Source: Chryseobacterium aquaeductus
GTDB lineage: Bacteria > Bacteroidota > Bacteroidia > Flavobacteriales > Weeksellaceae
DNA: 64,000 bases
Direction of reading: 5' to 3'
Assembly: GCF_905175375.1 (NCBI RefSeq)
Contig: NZ_CAJIMS010000001.1
Coordinates: 806,001-870,000, forward strand
The notes beneath the pieces were generated by a model, which ran no database searches, had not been told where the DNA came from, and was given only the letters and a program-made list of their open reading frames with translations. Of the stretch, positions 18,379 through 28,077 are shown one piece after another (the first letter of the stretch is position 1; every line of letters starts with the position of its first letter). The position numbers and the translations under genes were made by a program.

Positions 18379-19602
18379 ATGAAAGATAACTCATTATCTA
18401 ATATACTTAACCAACACGAAAGTAAAGAACAGATTGACGGGCAGTTGTATACCTTAAATCTCGGACCTACTCACCCTGCGACACATGGAATTTTCCAGAA
18501 TGTGTTGACGATGGACGGAGAAAGAATTCTTCACGCCGAGCAAACGGTTGGTTATATTCACAGAGCATTTGAGAAAATTTCTGAAAGAAGAAACTATTCT
18601 CAGATTACTACCCTTACTGACCGTATGAACTACTGTTCGGCCCCTATCAATAACTTAGGATGGCACATGACGGTTGAAAAACTTATCGGTATTAAAGTTC
18701 CGAAGCGTGTAGATTATATGCGTGTTATTTTAATGGAACTGGCAAGAATCGGTGACCACTTGATCTGCAACGGGGTAACCGGAATGGATGCAGGTGCAAT
18801 TACAGGATTGACTTATATGTTTATCGAAAGAGAGCGTATTTACGATATGTACGAGCAGATTTGTGGTGCAAGAATGACGACAAATATGGGAAGAATCGGA
18901 GGTTTTGAAAGAGATTTCACTCCAAAATTCCATGAGTTACTGAAAGATTTCTTAAAAACTTTCCCGGCAAGATTTGCAGAATTTGGCCAATTACTGGAAA
19001 GAAACAGAATCTTTATGGACAGAACCATTGGTGCAGGAGCAATTTCTGCTGAAAGAGCTTTAAGCTATGGTTTTACAGGTCCAAATTTACGTGCAGCAGG
19101 TGTAGATTATGATGTGAGAGTTGCTGAACCATATTCATCTTACGAAGATTTCGACTTCATCATTCCTGTAGGAACTGCAGGTGATACTTACGACAGATTT
19201 ATGGTTCGTCAACAAGAGATTTGGGAATCATTAAAAATTATCAACCAAGCTTACGATAACCTTCCTGAAGGACCTTTCCACGCAGACGTTCCTGATTTCT
19301 ATCTTCCAGAAAAGGCAGATGTTTATCAGAAAATGGAAGCTTTAATTTACCATTTCAAAATTGTAATGGGAGAAACTGATGTTCCAAAAGGAGAAGTTTA
19401 CCATGCAGTAGAAGGCGGAAACGGAGAGTTAGGATTCTATTTGGTAAGTGATGGCGGAAGAACACCTTACAGATTGCACTTCAGAAGACCTTGTTTCATT
19501 TATTATCAGGCTTATCCTGAGATGATTACAGGTTCAGTAATTTCTGATGCGATCGTTACGATGTGTAGTATGAATATTATTGCGGGAGAATTAGACGCAT
19601 AA
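18379..19602 (+). CDS. nuoD: NADH-quinone oxidoreductase subunit D
   Basis: A 407-residue 49-kDa subunit that forms the quinone pocket with NuoB. The GPTHPATHG motif that positions the quinone headgroup is near residues 30-38, and the C-terminal end ISDAIVTMCSMNIIAGELDA is the normal NuoD ending. Length is normal for an unfused NuoD. Confidence 0.97.
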   Translation: MKDNSLSNILNQHESKEQIDGQLYTLNLGPTHPATHGIFQNVLTMDGERILHAEQTVGYIHRAFEKISERRNYSQITTLTDRMNYCSAPINNLGWHMTVEKLIGIKVPKRVDYMRVILMELARIGDHLICNGVTGMDAGAITGLTYMFIERERIYDMYEQICGARMTTNMGRIGGFERDFTPKFHELLKDFLKTFPARFAEFGQLLERNRIFMDRTIGAGAISAERALSYGFTGPNLRAAGVDYDVRVAEPYSSYEDFDFIIPVGTAGDTYDRFMVRQQEIWESLKIINQAYDNLPEGPFHADVPDFYLPEKADVYQKMEALIYHFKIVMGETDVPKGEVYHAVEGGNGELGFYLVSDGGRTPYRLHFRRPCFIYYQAYPEMITGSVISDAIVTMCSMNIIAGELDA

Positions 19603-19714
19603 AAAGAAATTATAGATTTTGGATTATAAATTTTAGATTAATCCAAACTAAACATAAAAATTGAAATTTTTTAGAATTTAAAATCTAAAATTCAAAATTT
19701 AAAATTTAAAAAAA
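19603..19714. repeat. Low-complexity spacer repeat between nuoD and nuoE
   Basis: A 112-base AT-only-like tract with repeated TTTTAGATT, AAAATCTAAAATTC and AAAATTTAAAATT units in both orientations. The same unit type fills the nuoG-nuoH spacer. Confidence 0.55.
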
Positions 19715-20224
19715 GTGAGCGAAACAATAGCTTTTAAACCGGAAAGTTTACAGCAGGTACATAAAATTATCGCTAGATATCCTGAAGGAAAACAAAAATC
19801 GGCTCTTCTTCCTGTGTTGCATATTGCACAAAAAGAATTCGGAGGTTGGTTAGACGTTCCTGTGATGGATTATGTTGCTGAATTATTAAGTATTAAACCA
19901 ATTGAAGTATATGAAGTGGCAACTTTCTATACAATGTTTAATATGAAGCCTGTAGGTAAATATGTTTTGGAAGTATGCAGAACCGGACCATGTATGGTAA
20001 GTGGAAGCGAAAAAATATTAGATCACATCAGAACAAAACTGAACATCAAGGATGGTGAAACTACCGCAGACGGAATGTTTACATTAAAGCCAGCCGAATG
20101 TCTTGGTGCATGCGGATATGCTCCAATGTTACAGTTAGGAAAGTTCTATCACGAAAATTTAACTATAGAAAAAGTAGACGAAATCCTTGATCTTTGCAGA
20201 GAAGGACAAGTTGATTTGGGCTAA
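19715..20224 (+). CDS. nuoE: NADH-quinone oxidoreductase subunit E
   Basis: A 169-residue thioredoxin-like 2Fe-2S subunit of the NADH dehydrogenase module. The four cluster cysteines are in VCRTGPC (near residue 89) and CLGACGYAP (near 129). It starts with GTG right after the repeat tract; this start gives the natural SETIAFKPE N-terminus. Confidence 0.95.
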   Translation: MSETIAFKPESLQQVHKIIARYPEGKQKSALLPVLHIAQKEFGGWLDVPVMDYVAELLSIKPIEVYEVATFYTMFNMKPVGKYVLEVCRTGPCMVSGSEKILDHIRTKLNIKDGETTADGMFTLKPAECLGACGYAPMLQLGKFYHENLTIEKVDEILDLCREGQVDLG

Positions 20225-20298
20225 CATAAATTTAAACAAAAATAGCATTAAACTGTAAGCCATAAGCCAGCAGCTAAATGCTAAAAGCATAATATAAA
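20225..20298. repeat. Low-complexity spacer repeat between nuoE and nuoF
   Basis: GTAAGCCATAAGCCAGCAGC and TAAATGCTAAAAGC make a degenerate tandem of AGCC/AGC words like that before nuoD. No terminator is visible. Confidence 0.5.
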
Positions 20299-21654
20299 AT
20301 GAGTAAAAAACTTTTACTTAAAGACGCACATATAGAAGGTATTCGCTATCTGGAAACCTACCGAAAACAGGGAGGTTACACAGCAGCAGAAAAAGCCTTG
20401 AAAATGACACCCGATGAAATTCTTGAAGAGGTAAAAACTTCAGGTCTTCGTGGTCGTGGTGGTGCAGGTTTCCCAACAGGAATGAAGTGGAGCTTTCTGG
20501 CAAAACCGGAAGGTGTACCAAGACACTTGGTAGTCAATGCAGATGAATCTGAACCGGGAACTTTCAAAGATAGATATCTGATGGAATTTCTTCCTCATCT
20601 TTTGATTGAGGGAATGCTGATTTCTTCGTATTGTTTAGGTTCAAATGTTTCTTATATCTACATCCGTGGAGAGTATTCATGGATTCCTGATATTTTGGAA
20701 GAAGCGATTGATGAAGCTAAAGCTGCAGGATTTTTAGGAAAAAACATTTTGGGAACAGGTTTCGATTGTGAAATTTATGTTCAAAGAGGTGGCGGAGCTT
20801 ATATCTGTGGTGAAGAAACTGCATTGCTAGAATCTTTGGAAGGAAAAAGAGGAAACCCAAGATTAAAACCACCTTTCCCTGCTGTAAAAGGACTTTGGGA
20901 AAGACCAACCGTTGTAAATAACGTTGAATCTATCGCCGCAATTGTTCCTATCATCGATATTACAGGAGCGGAGTATGCAAAAATCGGTATTGGAAGATCT
21001 ACTGGTACAAAACTAATTTCTGCATGCGGAAATATCAATAAGCCAGGAGTTTACGAAATTGACATGACCATAACTGTTGAAGAATTCATTTATTCTGAAG
21101 AATATTGTGGCGGAATTCCAAACGGTAAAAAGCTGAAGGCTTGTATTCCTGGAGGAAGTTCAGTTCCGATTGTTCCGGCAAATTTATTATTAAAAACTGT
21201 AAATGGTGAACCAAGATATATGAACTATGAATCTCTTGCTGACGGTGGTTTTGCTACCGGAACCATGATGGGTTCAGGAGGATTTATTGTATTGGATGAA
21301 GACCAGTGTGTTGTAGAACATACCATGACTTTGGCGAGATTTTATCACCACGAAAGTTGCGGACAGTGTACTCCTTGCCGCGAAGGAACGGGATGGATGC
21401 ATAAAATTTTAAAGAAAATAGAAAAAGGAGAAGGAAAAATGGAAGACATCGATTTACTTTGGGACATCCAGAGAAAAATCGAGGGAAATACCATTTGTCC
21501 GTTGGGTGATGCGGCAGCATGGCCGGTTGCAGCAGCAATTCGTCATTTTAGAGATGAATTTGAGTGGCACGTAAAAAATCCTGAATTATGTTTAACACAA
21601 AACTACGGATTGGCCAATTATGCAGACCCGATTCCAGTTGCGGCAAGTAATTAA
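20299..21654 (+). CDS. nuoF: NADH-quinone oxidoreductase subunit F
   Basis: A 451-residue flavoprotein subunit that binds NADH and FMN and carries cluster N3. GRGGAGFPTG (near residue 52) is the NADH/FMN site, RGGGAYICGEETAL (near 165) is the FMN site, and ESCGQCTPCREGT (near 353) plus a later CPLG supply the 4Fe-4S cysteines. It ends 15 bases before an unrelated outer-membrane gene. Confidence 0.97.
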   Translation: MSKKLLLKDAHIEGIRYLETYRKQGGYTAAEKALKMTPDEILEEVKTSGLRGRGGAGFPTGMKWSFLAKPEGVPRHLVVNADESEPGTFKDRYLMEFLPHLLIEGMLISSYCLGSNVSYIYIRGEYSWIPDILEEAIDEAKAAGFLGKNILGTGFDCEIYVQRGGGAYICGEETALLESLEGKRGNPRLKPPFPAVKGLWERPTVVNNVESIAAIVPIIDITGAEYAKIGIGRSTGTKLISACGNINKPGVYEIDMTITVEEFIYSEEYCGGIPNGKKLKACIPGGSSVPIVPANLLLKTVNGEPRYMNYESLADGGFATGTMMGSGGFIVLDEDQCVVEHTMTLARFYHHESCGQCTPCREGTGWMHKILKKIEKGEGKMEDIDLLWDIQRKIEGNTICPLGDAAAWPVAAAIRHFRDEFEWHVKNPELCLTQNYGLANYADPIPVAASN

Positions 21655-21669
21655 TAGAGATTTAAAAAA

Positions 21670-22506
21670 TTGAAAAGTATAATCGTTCTTTTAGTATTAA
21701 TCGGATTCAGTTCATTTAATTTAAAAGGACAACAACAAGAGGAAAACAGCAGAGTTTTCAAAAAAGGAAGCTTCTTGGTGTTTTGGGGATGGAATAATGC
21801 AAAATATTCAAAATCAGACATTCACTTTAAAGGTAATGGATATGATTTTCAGTTGGATAATGTAGTTGCCCGCGACAGGCAGACTAAATTTGAATGGGGA
21901 GTTTATTTTAATCCGGGCTATATTACAATTCCGCAGGTTAATTATAGAATCACCTATTTTCCAAAAGATAATTTTGGAATTACAATCGGAATGGATCATA
22001 TGAAATATGTGATGGATCAGAGGCAAATTGTAGACTTTAAAGGATACATCAATGATCCTAAATATGCAGAAATGGTGAATGATGGTAAAGTAGATCTAGA
22101 CAACGGAGAATTTTTAACATTCGAACATACGGATGGTCTGAACTACATCAATATTGGAGCTCAGAAGTATAATAATGTTTTACATAAGAAACACATTGAT
22201 ATTTTCTTGAGTTATGGAGGTGGATTAGGTGCTTTATTACCGAAATCGAACGTTCAGCTGATGGGAAATGAAAGAAGCGACAGATTCCACTTGGCAGGGT
22301 TTGGATTGGATGCGAGAGCTGCACTAACTGTGGTTGTTATCAAACATATTGTGCTTCAGGCAGAAGGAAAGCTTGGTTACCTCAATATGCCGGATATTAA
22401 AACGACTCTTAATAACAAACAGGATAAAGCCTCGCAGGATTTTACCTTTGCACAGGTGAATTTTGGAATTGGATATACTTTTAATACAACAAAAAGATCA
22501 AAGTAA
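21670..22506 (+). CDS. Putative outer-membrane beta-barrel protein inserted in the nuo operon
   Basis: A 278-residue protein with a TTG start and a signal peptide (about residues 1-20, LKGQ end). The mature part is rich in alternating aromatic/polar strands, with FWGWNNAKYSKSDIHF near residue 38 and a barrel-like last strand GIGYTFNTT. I recognise the WGWNxAxYSxSDIxF type as a conserved Bacteroidota protein but know no function. It is read in the nuo direction, 15 bases after nuoF and 56 before nuoG, so it is likely co-transcribed. Nothing in it suggests a complex I subunit. Confidence 0.7.
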   Translation: MKSIIVLLVLIGFSSFNLKGQQQEENSRVFKKGSFLVFWGWNNAKYSKSDIHFKGNGYDFQLDNVVARDRQTKFEWGVYFNPGYITIPQVNYRITYFPKDNFGITIGMDHMKYVMDQRQIVDFKGYINDPKYAEMVNDGKVDLDNGEFLTFEHTDGLNYINIGAQKYNNVLHKKHIDIFLSYGGGLGALLPKSNVQLMGNERSDRFHLAGFGLDARAALTVVVIKHIVLQAEGKLGYLNMPDIKTTLNNKQDKASQDFTFAQVNFGIGYTFNTTKRSK

Positions 22507-22562
22507 TTTGATTTTAACTAATAAATAGAACTATTGCTTAGCGCATTATAAAGCGAAAGAAT

Positions 22563-23561
22563 ATGAGCGAAGAGGTTAAGAAATTTAAAATAACAATAGA
22601 CGGACAAACTGCTGAAGTTTTGCCTGGAACTTCCATTTTGGAAGCAGCAAGACAAATCGGCGGCAAATCTGTACCACCTGCAATGTGCTATTACAGCAAG
22701 TTGGAAGCCAGTGGAGGAAGATGTAGAACGTGTTTGGTAGAGGTTTCTAAAGGTTCGGAAGCAGATCCGCGACCGATGCCGAAATTGGTAGCAAGCTGCA
22801 GAACCAATGTGATGGACGGAATGGAAGTGAAAAACCTTTCTTCTGATAAAGCACAGGAAGGTCGTAAAGCAGTTACTGAATTTTTGTTGGTGAATCACCC
22901 TTTAGATTGTCCGGTTTGTGATCAGGCAGGTGAGTGTCACCTTCAGGATTTGGGTTACGAACATGGAAATCTTGACACCAGAACAGAATTTAAGAGAAAT
23001 ACATATGATGCAGACGACTTAGGTCCACACATCAAACTGAATATGAACCGTTGTATCTTGTGTGCAAGATGCGTTTTGGCGGCCAATCAATTGACGGGTG
23101 AGCGGGAGCACGGAATTTTGTTCAGAGGAGATCATGCTGAGATTTCTACTTACTTAAATAAAGCTTTAGATAATGACTTCATCGGAAACGTAATCGACGT
23201 TTGTCCGGTTGGAGCTTTAACTGACAGAACAGCGCGTTTTGCAAGCAGAGTTTGGTTTACAAAACCAATGAATGCTTCTTGTAAATGTGATAAATGTTCT
23301 GGTAAAACTACTGTATATTTGAAGGGTGATGAAGTGGTAAGAGTTACTGCAAGAAAAGATCAGTGGGGAGAAGTTGAAGAATTTATCTGTGACACTTGCC
23401 GTTTCGAAAGAAAAAATTTATCAGACTGGAACATTGAAGGTCCAAGACATATCGACAGACATTCTGTTATTTCATTAAACCATTACGAGAAACCTAAAGA
23501 CGAATTGAGAGTTTTAGACAATCCGATGGCGAAAGAAATCAGCGAAAAAGACGAAAAATAA
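22563..23561 (+). CDS. nuoG: NADH-quinone oxidoreductase subunit G, short form
   Basis: A 332-residue NuoG with an N-terminal 2Fe-2S ferredoxin domain (cysteines in MCYYSKL, GRCRTC and SCRTN), the His-Cys3 motif HPLDCPVCDQAGEC (near residue 111), and 4Fe-4S ligands in CILCARC and VCPVGALT. A further four-cysteine set CKCDKC...CDTC lies near 239-275. The large molybdopterin-oxidoreductase-like C-terminal region of E. coli NuoG (about 900 residues total) is missing, and the protein ends in a charged tail. Confidence 0.93.
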   Translation: MSEEVKKFKITIDGQTAEVLPGTSILEAARQIGGKSVPPAMCYYSKLEASGGRCRTCLVEVSKGSEADPRPMPKLVASCRTNVMDGMEVKNLSSDKAQEGRKAVTEFLLVNHPLDCPVCDQAGECHLQDLGYEHGNLDTRTEFKRNTYDADDLGPHIKLNMNRCILCARCVLAANQLTGEREHGILFRGDHAEISTYLNKALDNDFIGNVIDVCPVGALTDRTARFASRVWFTKPMNASCKCDKCSGKTTVYLKGDEVVRVTARKDQWGEVEEFICDTCRFERKNLSDWNIEGPRHIDRHSVISLNHYEKPKDELRVLDNPMAKEISEKDEK

Positions 23562-23634
23562 CAATAAATTATAAATTTTAGATTGTAAATTTTAAATGAA
23601 TTTATAATCTAAAATCTAAAATCTAAAATTTAGA
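23562..23634. repeat. Low-complexity spacer repeat between nuoG and nuoH
   Basis: Units of ATAATCTAAAATCTAAAATC and TAAATTTTAGATTGTAAATT occur head to tail and inverted, so the tract could fold as a weak AT hairpin. Same unit as between nuoD and nuoE. Confidence 0.55.
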
Positions 23635-24696
23635 ATGGATTTACTTACATTTAAATTAATACTTGTACTGGCGCTTTTCCTGTTATCATTAACGATAGCG
23701 GCCTACTCTACCTGGGCAGAAAGAAAAGTGGCGGCAATCATGCAGGACAGAATCGGGCCAAACAGATCCGGACCATTCGGTTTGCTGCAGCCTCTAGCAG
23801 ATGGTGGGAAATTTTTCTTTAAGGAAGATTTTACTCCACAAAATGCAGAAAGATTCCTTTTTGTATTGGGACCTGCATTGGTAATGTTCATTTCATTGAT
23901 CACCGGAGCGGTTATTCCTTGGGGTAAAACGTTAAATATTGGTGGTGAATCTTTCGATTTGCAGGTAGCTAATATTGATGTAGGTGTACTGTTCATCATC
24001 GGTATGGCTTCTATCGGAGTTTACGGAATTATGATCGGAGGCTGGGCTTCAAACAATAAATATTCATTATTAGGTGCAATCCGTGCTTCTTCACAAATGA
24101 TCTCTTACGAATTAGCAATGGGTCTTGCATTACTTTCTATCATCATGATGACAGGAAGTTTAGATTTAAAAGTAATTACCGAAACTCAGTCTTCAGGCAA
24201 AATTTGGGGACTTTTCGAGATAGACGGATTAAACTGGAATATACTTTACCAACCTTTGGCATTTTTAATTTTCTTTGTTGCGGCTTTGGCAGAAACCAAT
24301 CGTCACCCTTTCGATTTACCTGAATGTGAATCTGAACTGGTAACAGGATATTCTACCGAATATTCTTCAATGAAATTAGGATTATATATGTTTGGTGAAT
24401 ATGTTAACATGTTTATTTCAAATGCATTTATCGTAGTTCTTTTCTTTGGAGGTTACAACTATCCTGGAATCGAATGGGTAACTCAAAACTGGGGAGAAAA
24501 TGCAGCGGGAATTTTAAGCATTGTAGCATTTTTAACAAAAACGATTGTCGGAATTTTGATCTTTATGTGGATCAGATGGACGCTTCCAAGATTCAGATAT
24601 GACCAATTGATGCACTTAGGATGGAAAACATTAATTCCATTGGCATTGGTCAACCTGATGGTTACGGGAGCGGTGATTTTAGCTTTTGGAAATTAA
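23635..24696 (+). CDS. nuoH: NADH-quinone oxidoreductase subunit H
   Basis: A 353-residue membrane subunit with eight predicted helices that forms the entrance of the quinone chamber. The ERKVAAIMQDRIGPNR loop (near residue 29) and the AETNRHPFDLPECESELV loop with its acidic residues (near 220) are intact. Confidence 0.97.
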   Translation: MDLLTFKLILVLALFLLSLTIAAYSTWAERKVAAIMQDRIGPNRSGPFGLLQPLADGGKFFFKEDFTPQNAERFLFVLGPALVMFISLITGAVIPWGKTLNIGGESFDLQVANIDVGVLFIIGMASIGVYGIMIGGWASNNKYSLLGAIRASSQMISYELAMGLALLSIIMMTGSLDLKVITETQSSGKIWGLFEIDGLNWNILYQPLAFLIFFVAALAETNRHPFDLPECESELVTGYSTEYSSMKLGLYMFGEYVNMFISNAFIVVLFFGGYNYPGIEWVTQNWGENAAGILSIVAFLTKTIVGILIFMWIRWTLPRFRYDQLMHLGWKTLIPLALVNLMVTGAVILAFGN

Positions 24697-24772
24697 TAAA
24701 TTGAATATAAATTAAGATAAGACACAAGATTGGTCTAAAATCTAATGTCTAACATCTAATATCTATAAATAA
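24697..24772. repeat. Low-complexity spacer repeat between nuoH and nuoI
   Basis: Contains TCTAAAATCTAATGTC, TAACATCTAATATCTAT: short tandem TCTAA(N)AT words. Similar words occur again before rsmD at 60700. Confidence 0.5.
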
Positions 24773-25330
24773 ATGAAACTTACAAACAGATCAAAAGTTG
24801 TTTCGAATAAAGAAATGACCTTTTCTGAGAAAATCTACCTTCCGGCGATTTTCAAGGGAATGGGGATTACTTTTAAGCATGCTGTGAGAACCGTTGTAAA
24901 ACGTGCTCCGAATGTTTATTCTTATCCGGAAGTACAAAAACCGAGAGCAGAAATCTGGAGAGGTCAGCACGTTCTGAAAAGAGATGAAGAAGGCAGAGAA
25001 AGATGTACAGCTTGTGGTTTGTGTGCAGTTGCATGTCCTGCCGAAGCCATTACTATGACGGCTTCTGAAAGAACAAGAGAAGAAAAAGATCTTTACAGAG
25101 AAGAAAAATATGCATCGGTATATGAAATTAATATGTTGAGATGTATTTTCTGCGGAATGTGTGAAGAGGCTTGTCCGAAATCTGCAATTTATTTGACAGA
25201 CCGTTTGGTGGATGTAGAAACCAACAGAGGTTCTTTCATTTATGGAAAAGATAAATTGGTTGAAAAAATTAATGAAAGGATTGACATCACAGAAAGACAG
25301 TCCGAGAAACAAAAAAATGCGGTAAAATAA
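24773..25330 (+). CDS. nuoI: NADH-quinone oxidoreductase subunit I
   Basis: A 185-residue ferredoxin-like subunit with two 4Fe-4S clusters: CTACGLCAVACP (near residue 79) and CIFCGMCEEACP (near 125). A GMGITFKH-type amphipathic N-terminal helix is present. Its stop codon overlaps the nuoJ start by one base. Confidence 0.96.
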   Translation: MKLTNRSKVVSNKEMTFSEKIYLPAIFKGMGITFKHAVRTVVKRAPNVYSYPEVQKPRAEIWRGQHVLKRDEEGRERCTACGLCAVACPAEAITMTASERTREEKDLYREEKYASVYEINMLRCIFCGMCEEACPKSAIYLTDRLVDVETNRGSFIYGKDKLVEKINERIDITERQSEKQKNAVK

Positions 25331-25827
25331 TGGATCAGTTTTTATTTTTCTTGGTGGCGTTTTTAGCAGTGTCAAGTGCGGTTTACTTCGTATTTGCGAG
25401 AAATCCTCTCTACGCTATTCTGTCATTAATTGTTACAATGTTTTCAATCGCCGGAATGTACATTCTTCTGAATGCACAATTTTTGGCAATCATACAGATC
25501 ATCGTCTACGCAGGTGCGATCATGGTTTTATTCCTTTATATCTTAATGATGCTTAACCTTAATAAGGAAGACGAAAGTAAGAAGAACAATACTTTAAAGT
25601 TTGTTGGAGTTTTTACCGCAGGTCTTTTATTAATTGGGGTTTTAGGTGTTTTCAGAGGAGTTCAGGAGCAACATGTAGTCGTAGAAAATGTAGACAAAGG
25701 CGTTGGTCTTACCAAAAATCTGGGAAGACTTTTATTCAACGAATATGTTTTGCCGTTTGAGCTTGCTTCCATCCTGATATTAGCAGGGATTGTAGGTGCG
25801 GTATTAATCGGTAAAAAAGATTTATAA
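25330..25827 (+). CDS. nuoJ: NADH-quinone oxidoreductase subunit J
   Basis: A 165-residue five-helix membrane subunit. The third helix carries the conserved IIVYAGAIMVLFLYILMML stretch with its pi-bulge region. It overlaps nuoI by one base and is followed by nuoK after three bases. Confidence 0.95.
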   Translation: MDQFLFFLVAFLAVSSAVYFVFARNPLYAILSLIVTMFSIAGMYILLNAQFLAIIQIIVYAGAIMVLFLYILMMLNLNKEDESKKNNTLKFVGVFTAGLLLIGVLGVFRGVQEQHVVVENVDKGVGLTKNLGRLLFNEYVLPFELASILILAGIVGAVLIGKKDL

Positions 25828-25830
25828 ATT

Positions 25831-26160
25831 ATGGGAGAAGTAAATACTTTTATGCAAAGCGTCCCTTTGGAATATTTCATTATCCTTTCGTCAGTACTAT
25901 TCTGTCTTGGGGTTTTGGGAGTATTGCTGAGAAAAAATGCGATTGTAATTTTGGGTTGTGTGGAGCTTATGCTAAATTCTGTAAACCTTTTGCTGGCCGC
26001 ATTTTCAGCGTACAATGGGAACAGTGACGGGCAACTTTTAGTTTTCTTCATTATGGTGGTTGCTGCTGCAGAAGTTGCTGTAGGTTTGGCAATTATTGCG
26101 ATGCTCTACAGAAATACACGTTCTGTGGATGTGAGTATATTTAATAAATTAAGAGGATAA
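25831..26160 (+). CDS. nuoK: NADH-quinone oxidoreductase subunit K
   Basis: A 109-residue three-helix subunit. The conserved proton-channel glutamates are in VELMLNSVNLL and in the VAAAEVAVGLAI helix. Spacing to nuoL is three bases. Confidence 0.95.
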   Translation: MGEVNTFMQSVPLEYFIILSSVLFCLGVLGVLLRKNAIVILGCVELMLNSVNLLLAAFSAYNGNSDGQLLVFFIMVVAAAEVAVGLAIIAMLYRNTRSVDVSIFNKLRG

Positions 26161-26163
26161 AGA

Positions 26164-28077
26164 ATGGAGAATTTAGTCTATACAATAATACTTTTACCAC
26201 TTTTAGGTTTTCTTATTAACGGTTTACTCGGAAAAAATCTTCCAAAAATAGTGGTTGGTTCTCTGGCTACAGCAATGGTTTTTATTCCGTTCTGTATTGC
26301 AGTAAGCATTTTCATGAATTTCGATTCTGAAAGCCAGCCGGTAATTGTAAAAGCTTTTGAATGGTTCAGAGTCAACGGAATTCAAATCAACTTCGGTTTC
26401 CAGATTGATCAGCTGTCATTAATGATGGTGATGATCATCACAGGAATCGGATCTTTGATTCACCTCTACTCTATCGGATATATGAGTCATGATAAAGGTT
26501 TCTATAAGTTTTTTACTTATTTAAATCTATTTATCTTCTCGATGTTACTTTTAGTAATGGGAAGCAACTACCTGATCTTATTCATCGGATGGGAAGGTGT
26601 AGGTTTGTGTTCTTATTTACTCATCGGTTTCTGGTACACCAACGAAGAATATGGGAAAGCGGCAAGAAAAGCTTTCATCATGAACAGAATTGGTGACCTT
26701 GCTTTGTTGATTGGAATCTTCATGATTGCTTCTCAGACAAATGCAGTTGATTACTTAACGGTTGCTCAAAACGCAGGGAAATTTGAATTAGACGGAACAA
26801 TAATTATATTTATTACAGCAAGTTTATTTATCGGTGCTACCGGAAAATCTGCTCAGGTTCCTTTATATACATGGTTACCCGATGCGATGGCTGGTCCGAC
26901 TCCGGTTTCTGCATTGATTCACGCGGCGACGATGGTTACGGCAGGTATTTATTTAGTAGTAAGATCTAACTTCTTATTTACTTTAGCTCCAACCGTACAA
27001 GACGGAATTTTATTAATCGGTTTCTTAACCGCAGCTTTAGCAGGTTTCTATGCGCTTCGTCAAAACGACATCAAAAAAGTATTGGCATATTCTACAGTTT
27101 CACAGCTTGGTTTTATGTTTATCGCTTTAGGTTTAGGAGCTTATACCACAGCTATGTTCCATGTAATGACGCACGCTTTCTTTAAAGCTTTGCTATTCTT
27201 GGGTGCAGGTTCTGTCATTCACGCAATGAGCAACGAACAGGATATGCGTTTCATGGGAGGTTTGAAAAAATACATTCCAATTACCCACGCAACTTTCCTG
27301 ATCGGAACTTTAGCAATCTCAGGATTCCCTTTATTATCAGGGATGATTTCAAAAGACGAAATTTTAGTAGCGGCTTATTCTAAAAACCCGATTTACTGGG
27401 TGATGCTATTTATCTTAGCGGCTGTTACTGCAACTTATATGTTCAGATTGTATTATTTGACTTTCCACGGAGATTTCAGAGGTACTGACGAACAGAAACA
27501 TCATTTACACGAAAGTCCTACAAGTATGACTTTACCGTTAATCGTATTGGCTGTCCTTTCAGTGCTTGGAGGTTTCATTAACCTTCCTCACTTCATCGGT
27601 CATGGTCATTATGCTAAATTAATGGAATGGCTGAAACCTGTATTGACCGAAGAAAGCTTTAAACAAATGGAAACTACACTTACAGGAGTAGCAGAAAGCA
27701 CAGAATTTATTCTTTTAGGAGCAACTGTTGCCATGTTTTTTGCAGTTTGGTTTATCGTGAAAAACACTTATGTAAATAAGAAAAAAAGAGCTATTGCTGA
27801 AGACGATTATACAGGATGGGAAAAACTTTCTGCTAAGAAACTATACGTTGACGAACTTTACAATGCATTGATTGTAAAAACTGTTGAAGGACTTGGACGT
27901 GGCGGAAAAATGTTTGACAAAGGTGTTCTTGACCGTTTTGTAGACTATATCGGAGAAGGCGCTGAAGACAGCGGTAGATCGATGAAGCGTATACAGAACG
28001 GAAATGTAGAAAATTACATTCTGATCATGTCTTTAGCTGTGGGAATTATACTGATTGTTAACTTTATATTACAATAA
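26164..28077 (+). CDS. nuoL: NADH-quinone oxidoreductase subunit L
   Basis: A 637-residue antiporter-like proton-pumping subunit. FIGWEGVGLCSYLLIGFWY with the key Glu, the AMAGPTPVSALIHAATMVTAGIYL block in part, and HAFFKALLFLGAG are clear. The C-terminal part has the long lateral helix region and a final membrane anchor. The stop overlaps the nuoM start. Confidence 0.97.
   Translation: MENLVYTIILLPLLGFLINGLLGKNLPKIVVGSLATAMVFIPFCIAVSIFMNFDSESQPVIVKAFEWFRVNGIQINFGFQIDQLSLMMVMIITGIGSLIHLYSIGYMSHDKGFYKFFTYLNLFIFSMLLLVMGSNYLILFIGWEGVGLCSYLLIGFWYTNEEYGKAARKAFIMNRIGDLALLIGIFMIASQTNAVDYLTVAQNAGKFELDGTIIIFITASLFIGATGKSAQVPLYTWLPDAMAGPTPVSALIHAATMVTAGIYLVVRSNFLFTLAPTVQDGILLIGFLTAALAGFYALRQNDIKKVLAYSTVSQLGFMFIALGLGAYTTAMFHVMTHAFFKALLFLGAGSVIHAMSNEQDMRFMGGLKKYIPITHATFLIGTLAISGFPLLSGMISKDEILVAAYSKNPIYWVMLFILAAVTATYMFRLYYLTFHGDFRGTDEQKHHLHESPTSMTLPLIVLAVLSVLGGFINLPHFIGHGHYAKLMEWLKPVLTEESFKQMETTLTGVAESTEFILLGATVAMFFAVWFIVKNTYVNKKKRAIAEDDYTGWEKLSAKKLYVDELYNALIVKTVEGLGRGGKMFDKGVLDRFVDYIGEGAEDSGRSMKRIQNGNVENYILIMSLAVGIILIVNFILQ

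Noticed and set aside
22518-22898. 126-residue minus-strand frame over nuoG
   Set aside because: Lies antisense to the conserved ferredoxin domain of nuoG and has no motif.
24791-25375. 194-residue minus-strand frame over nuoI/nuoJ
   Set aside because: Shadow of nuoI: Phe/Ser/Arg-rich composition is that of an antisense reading, with no family motif.
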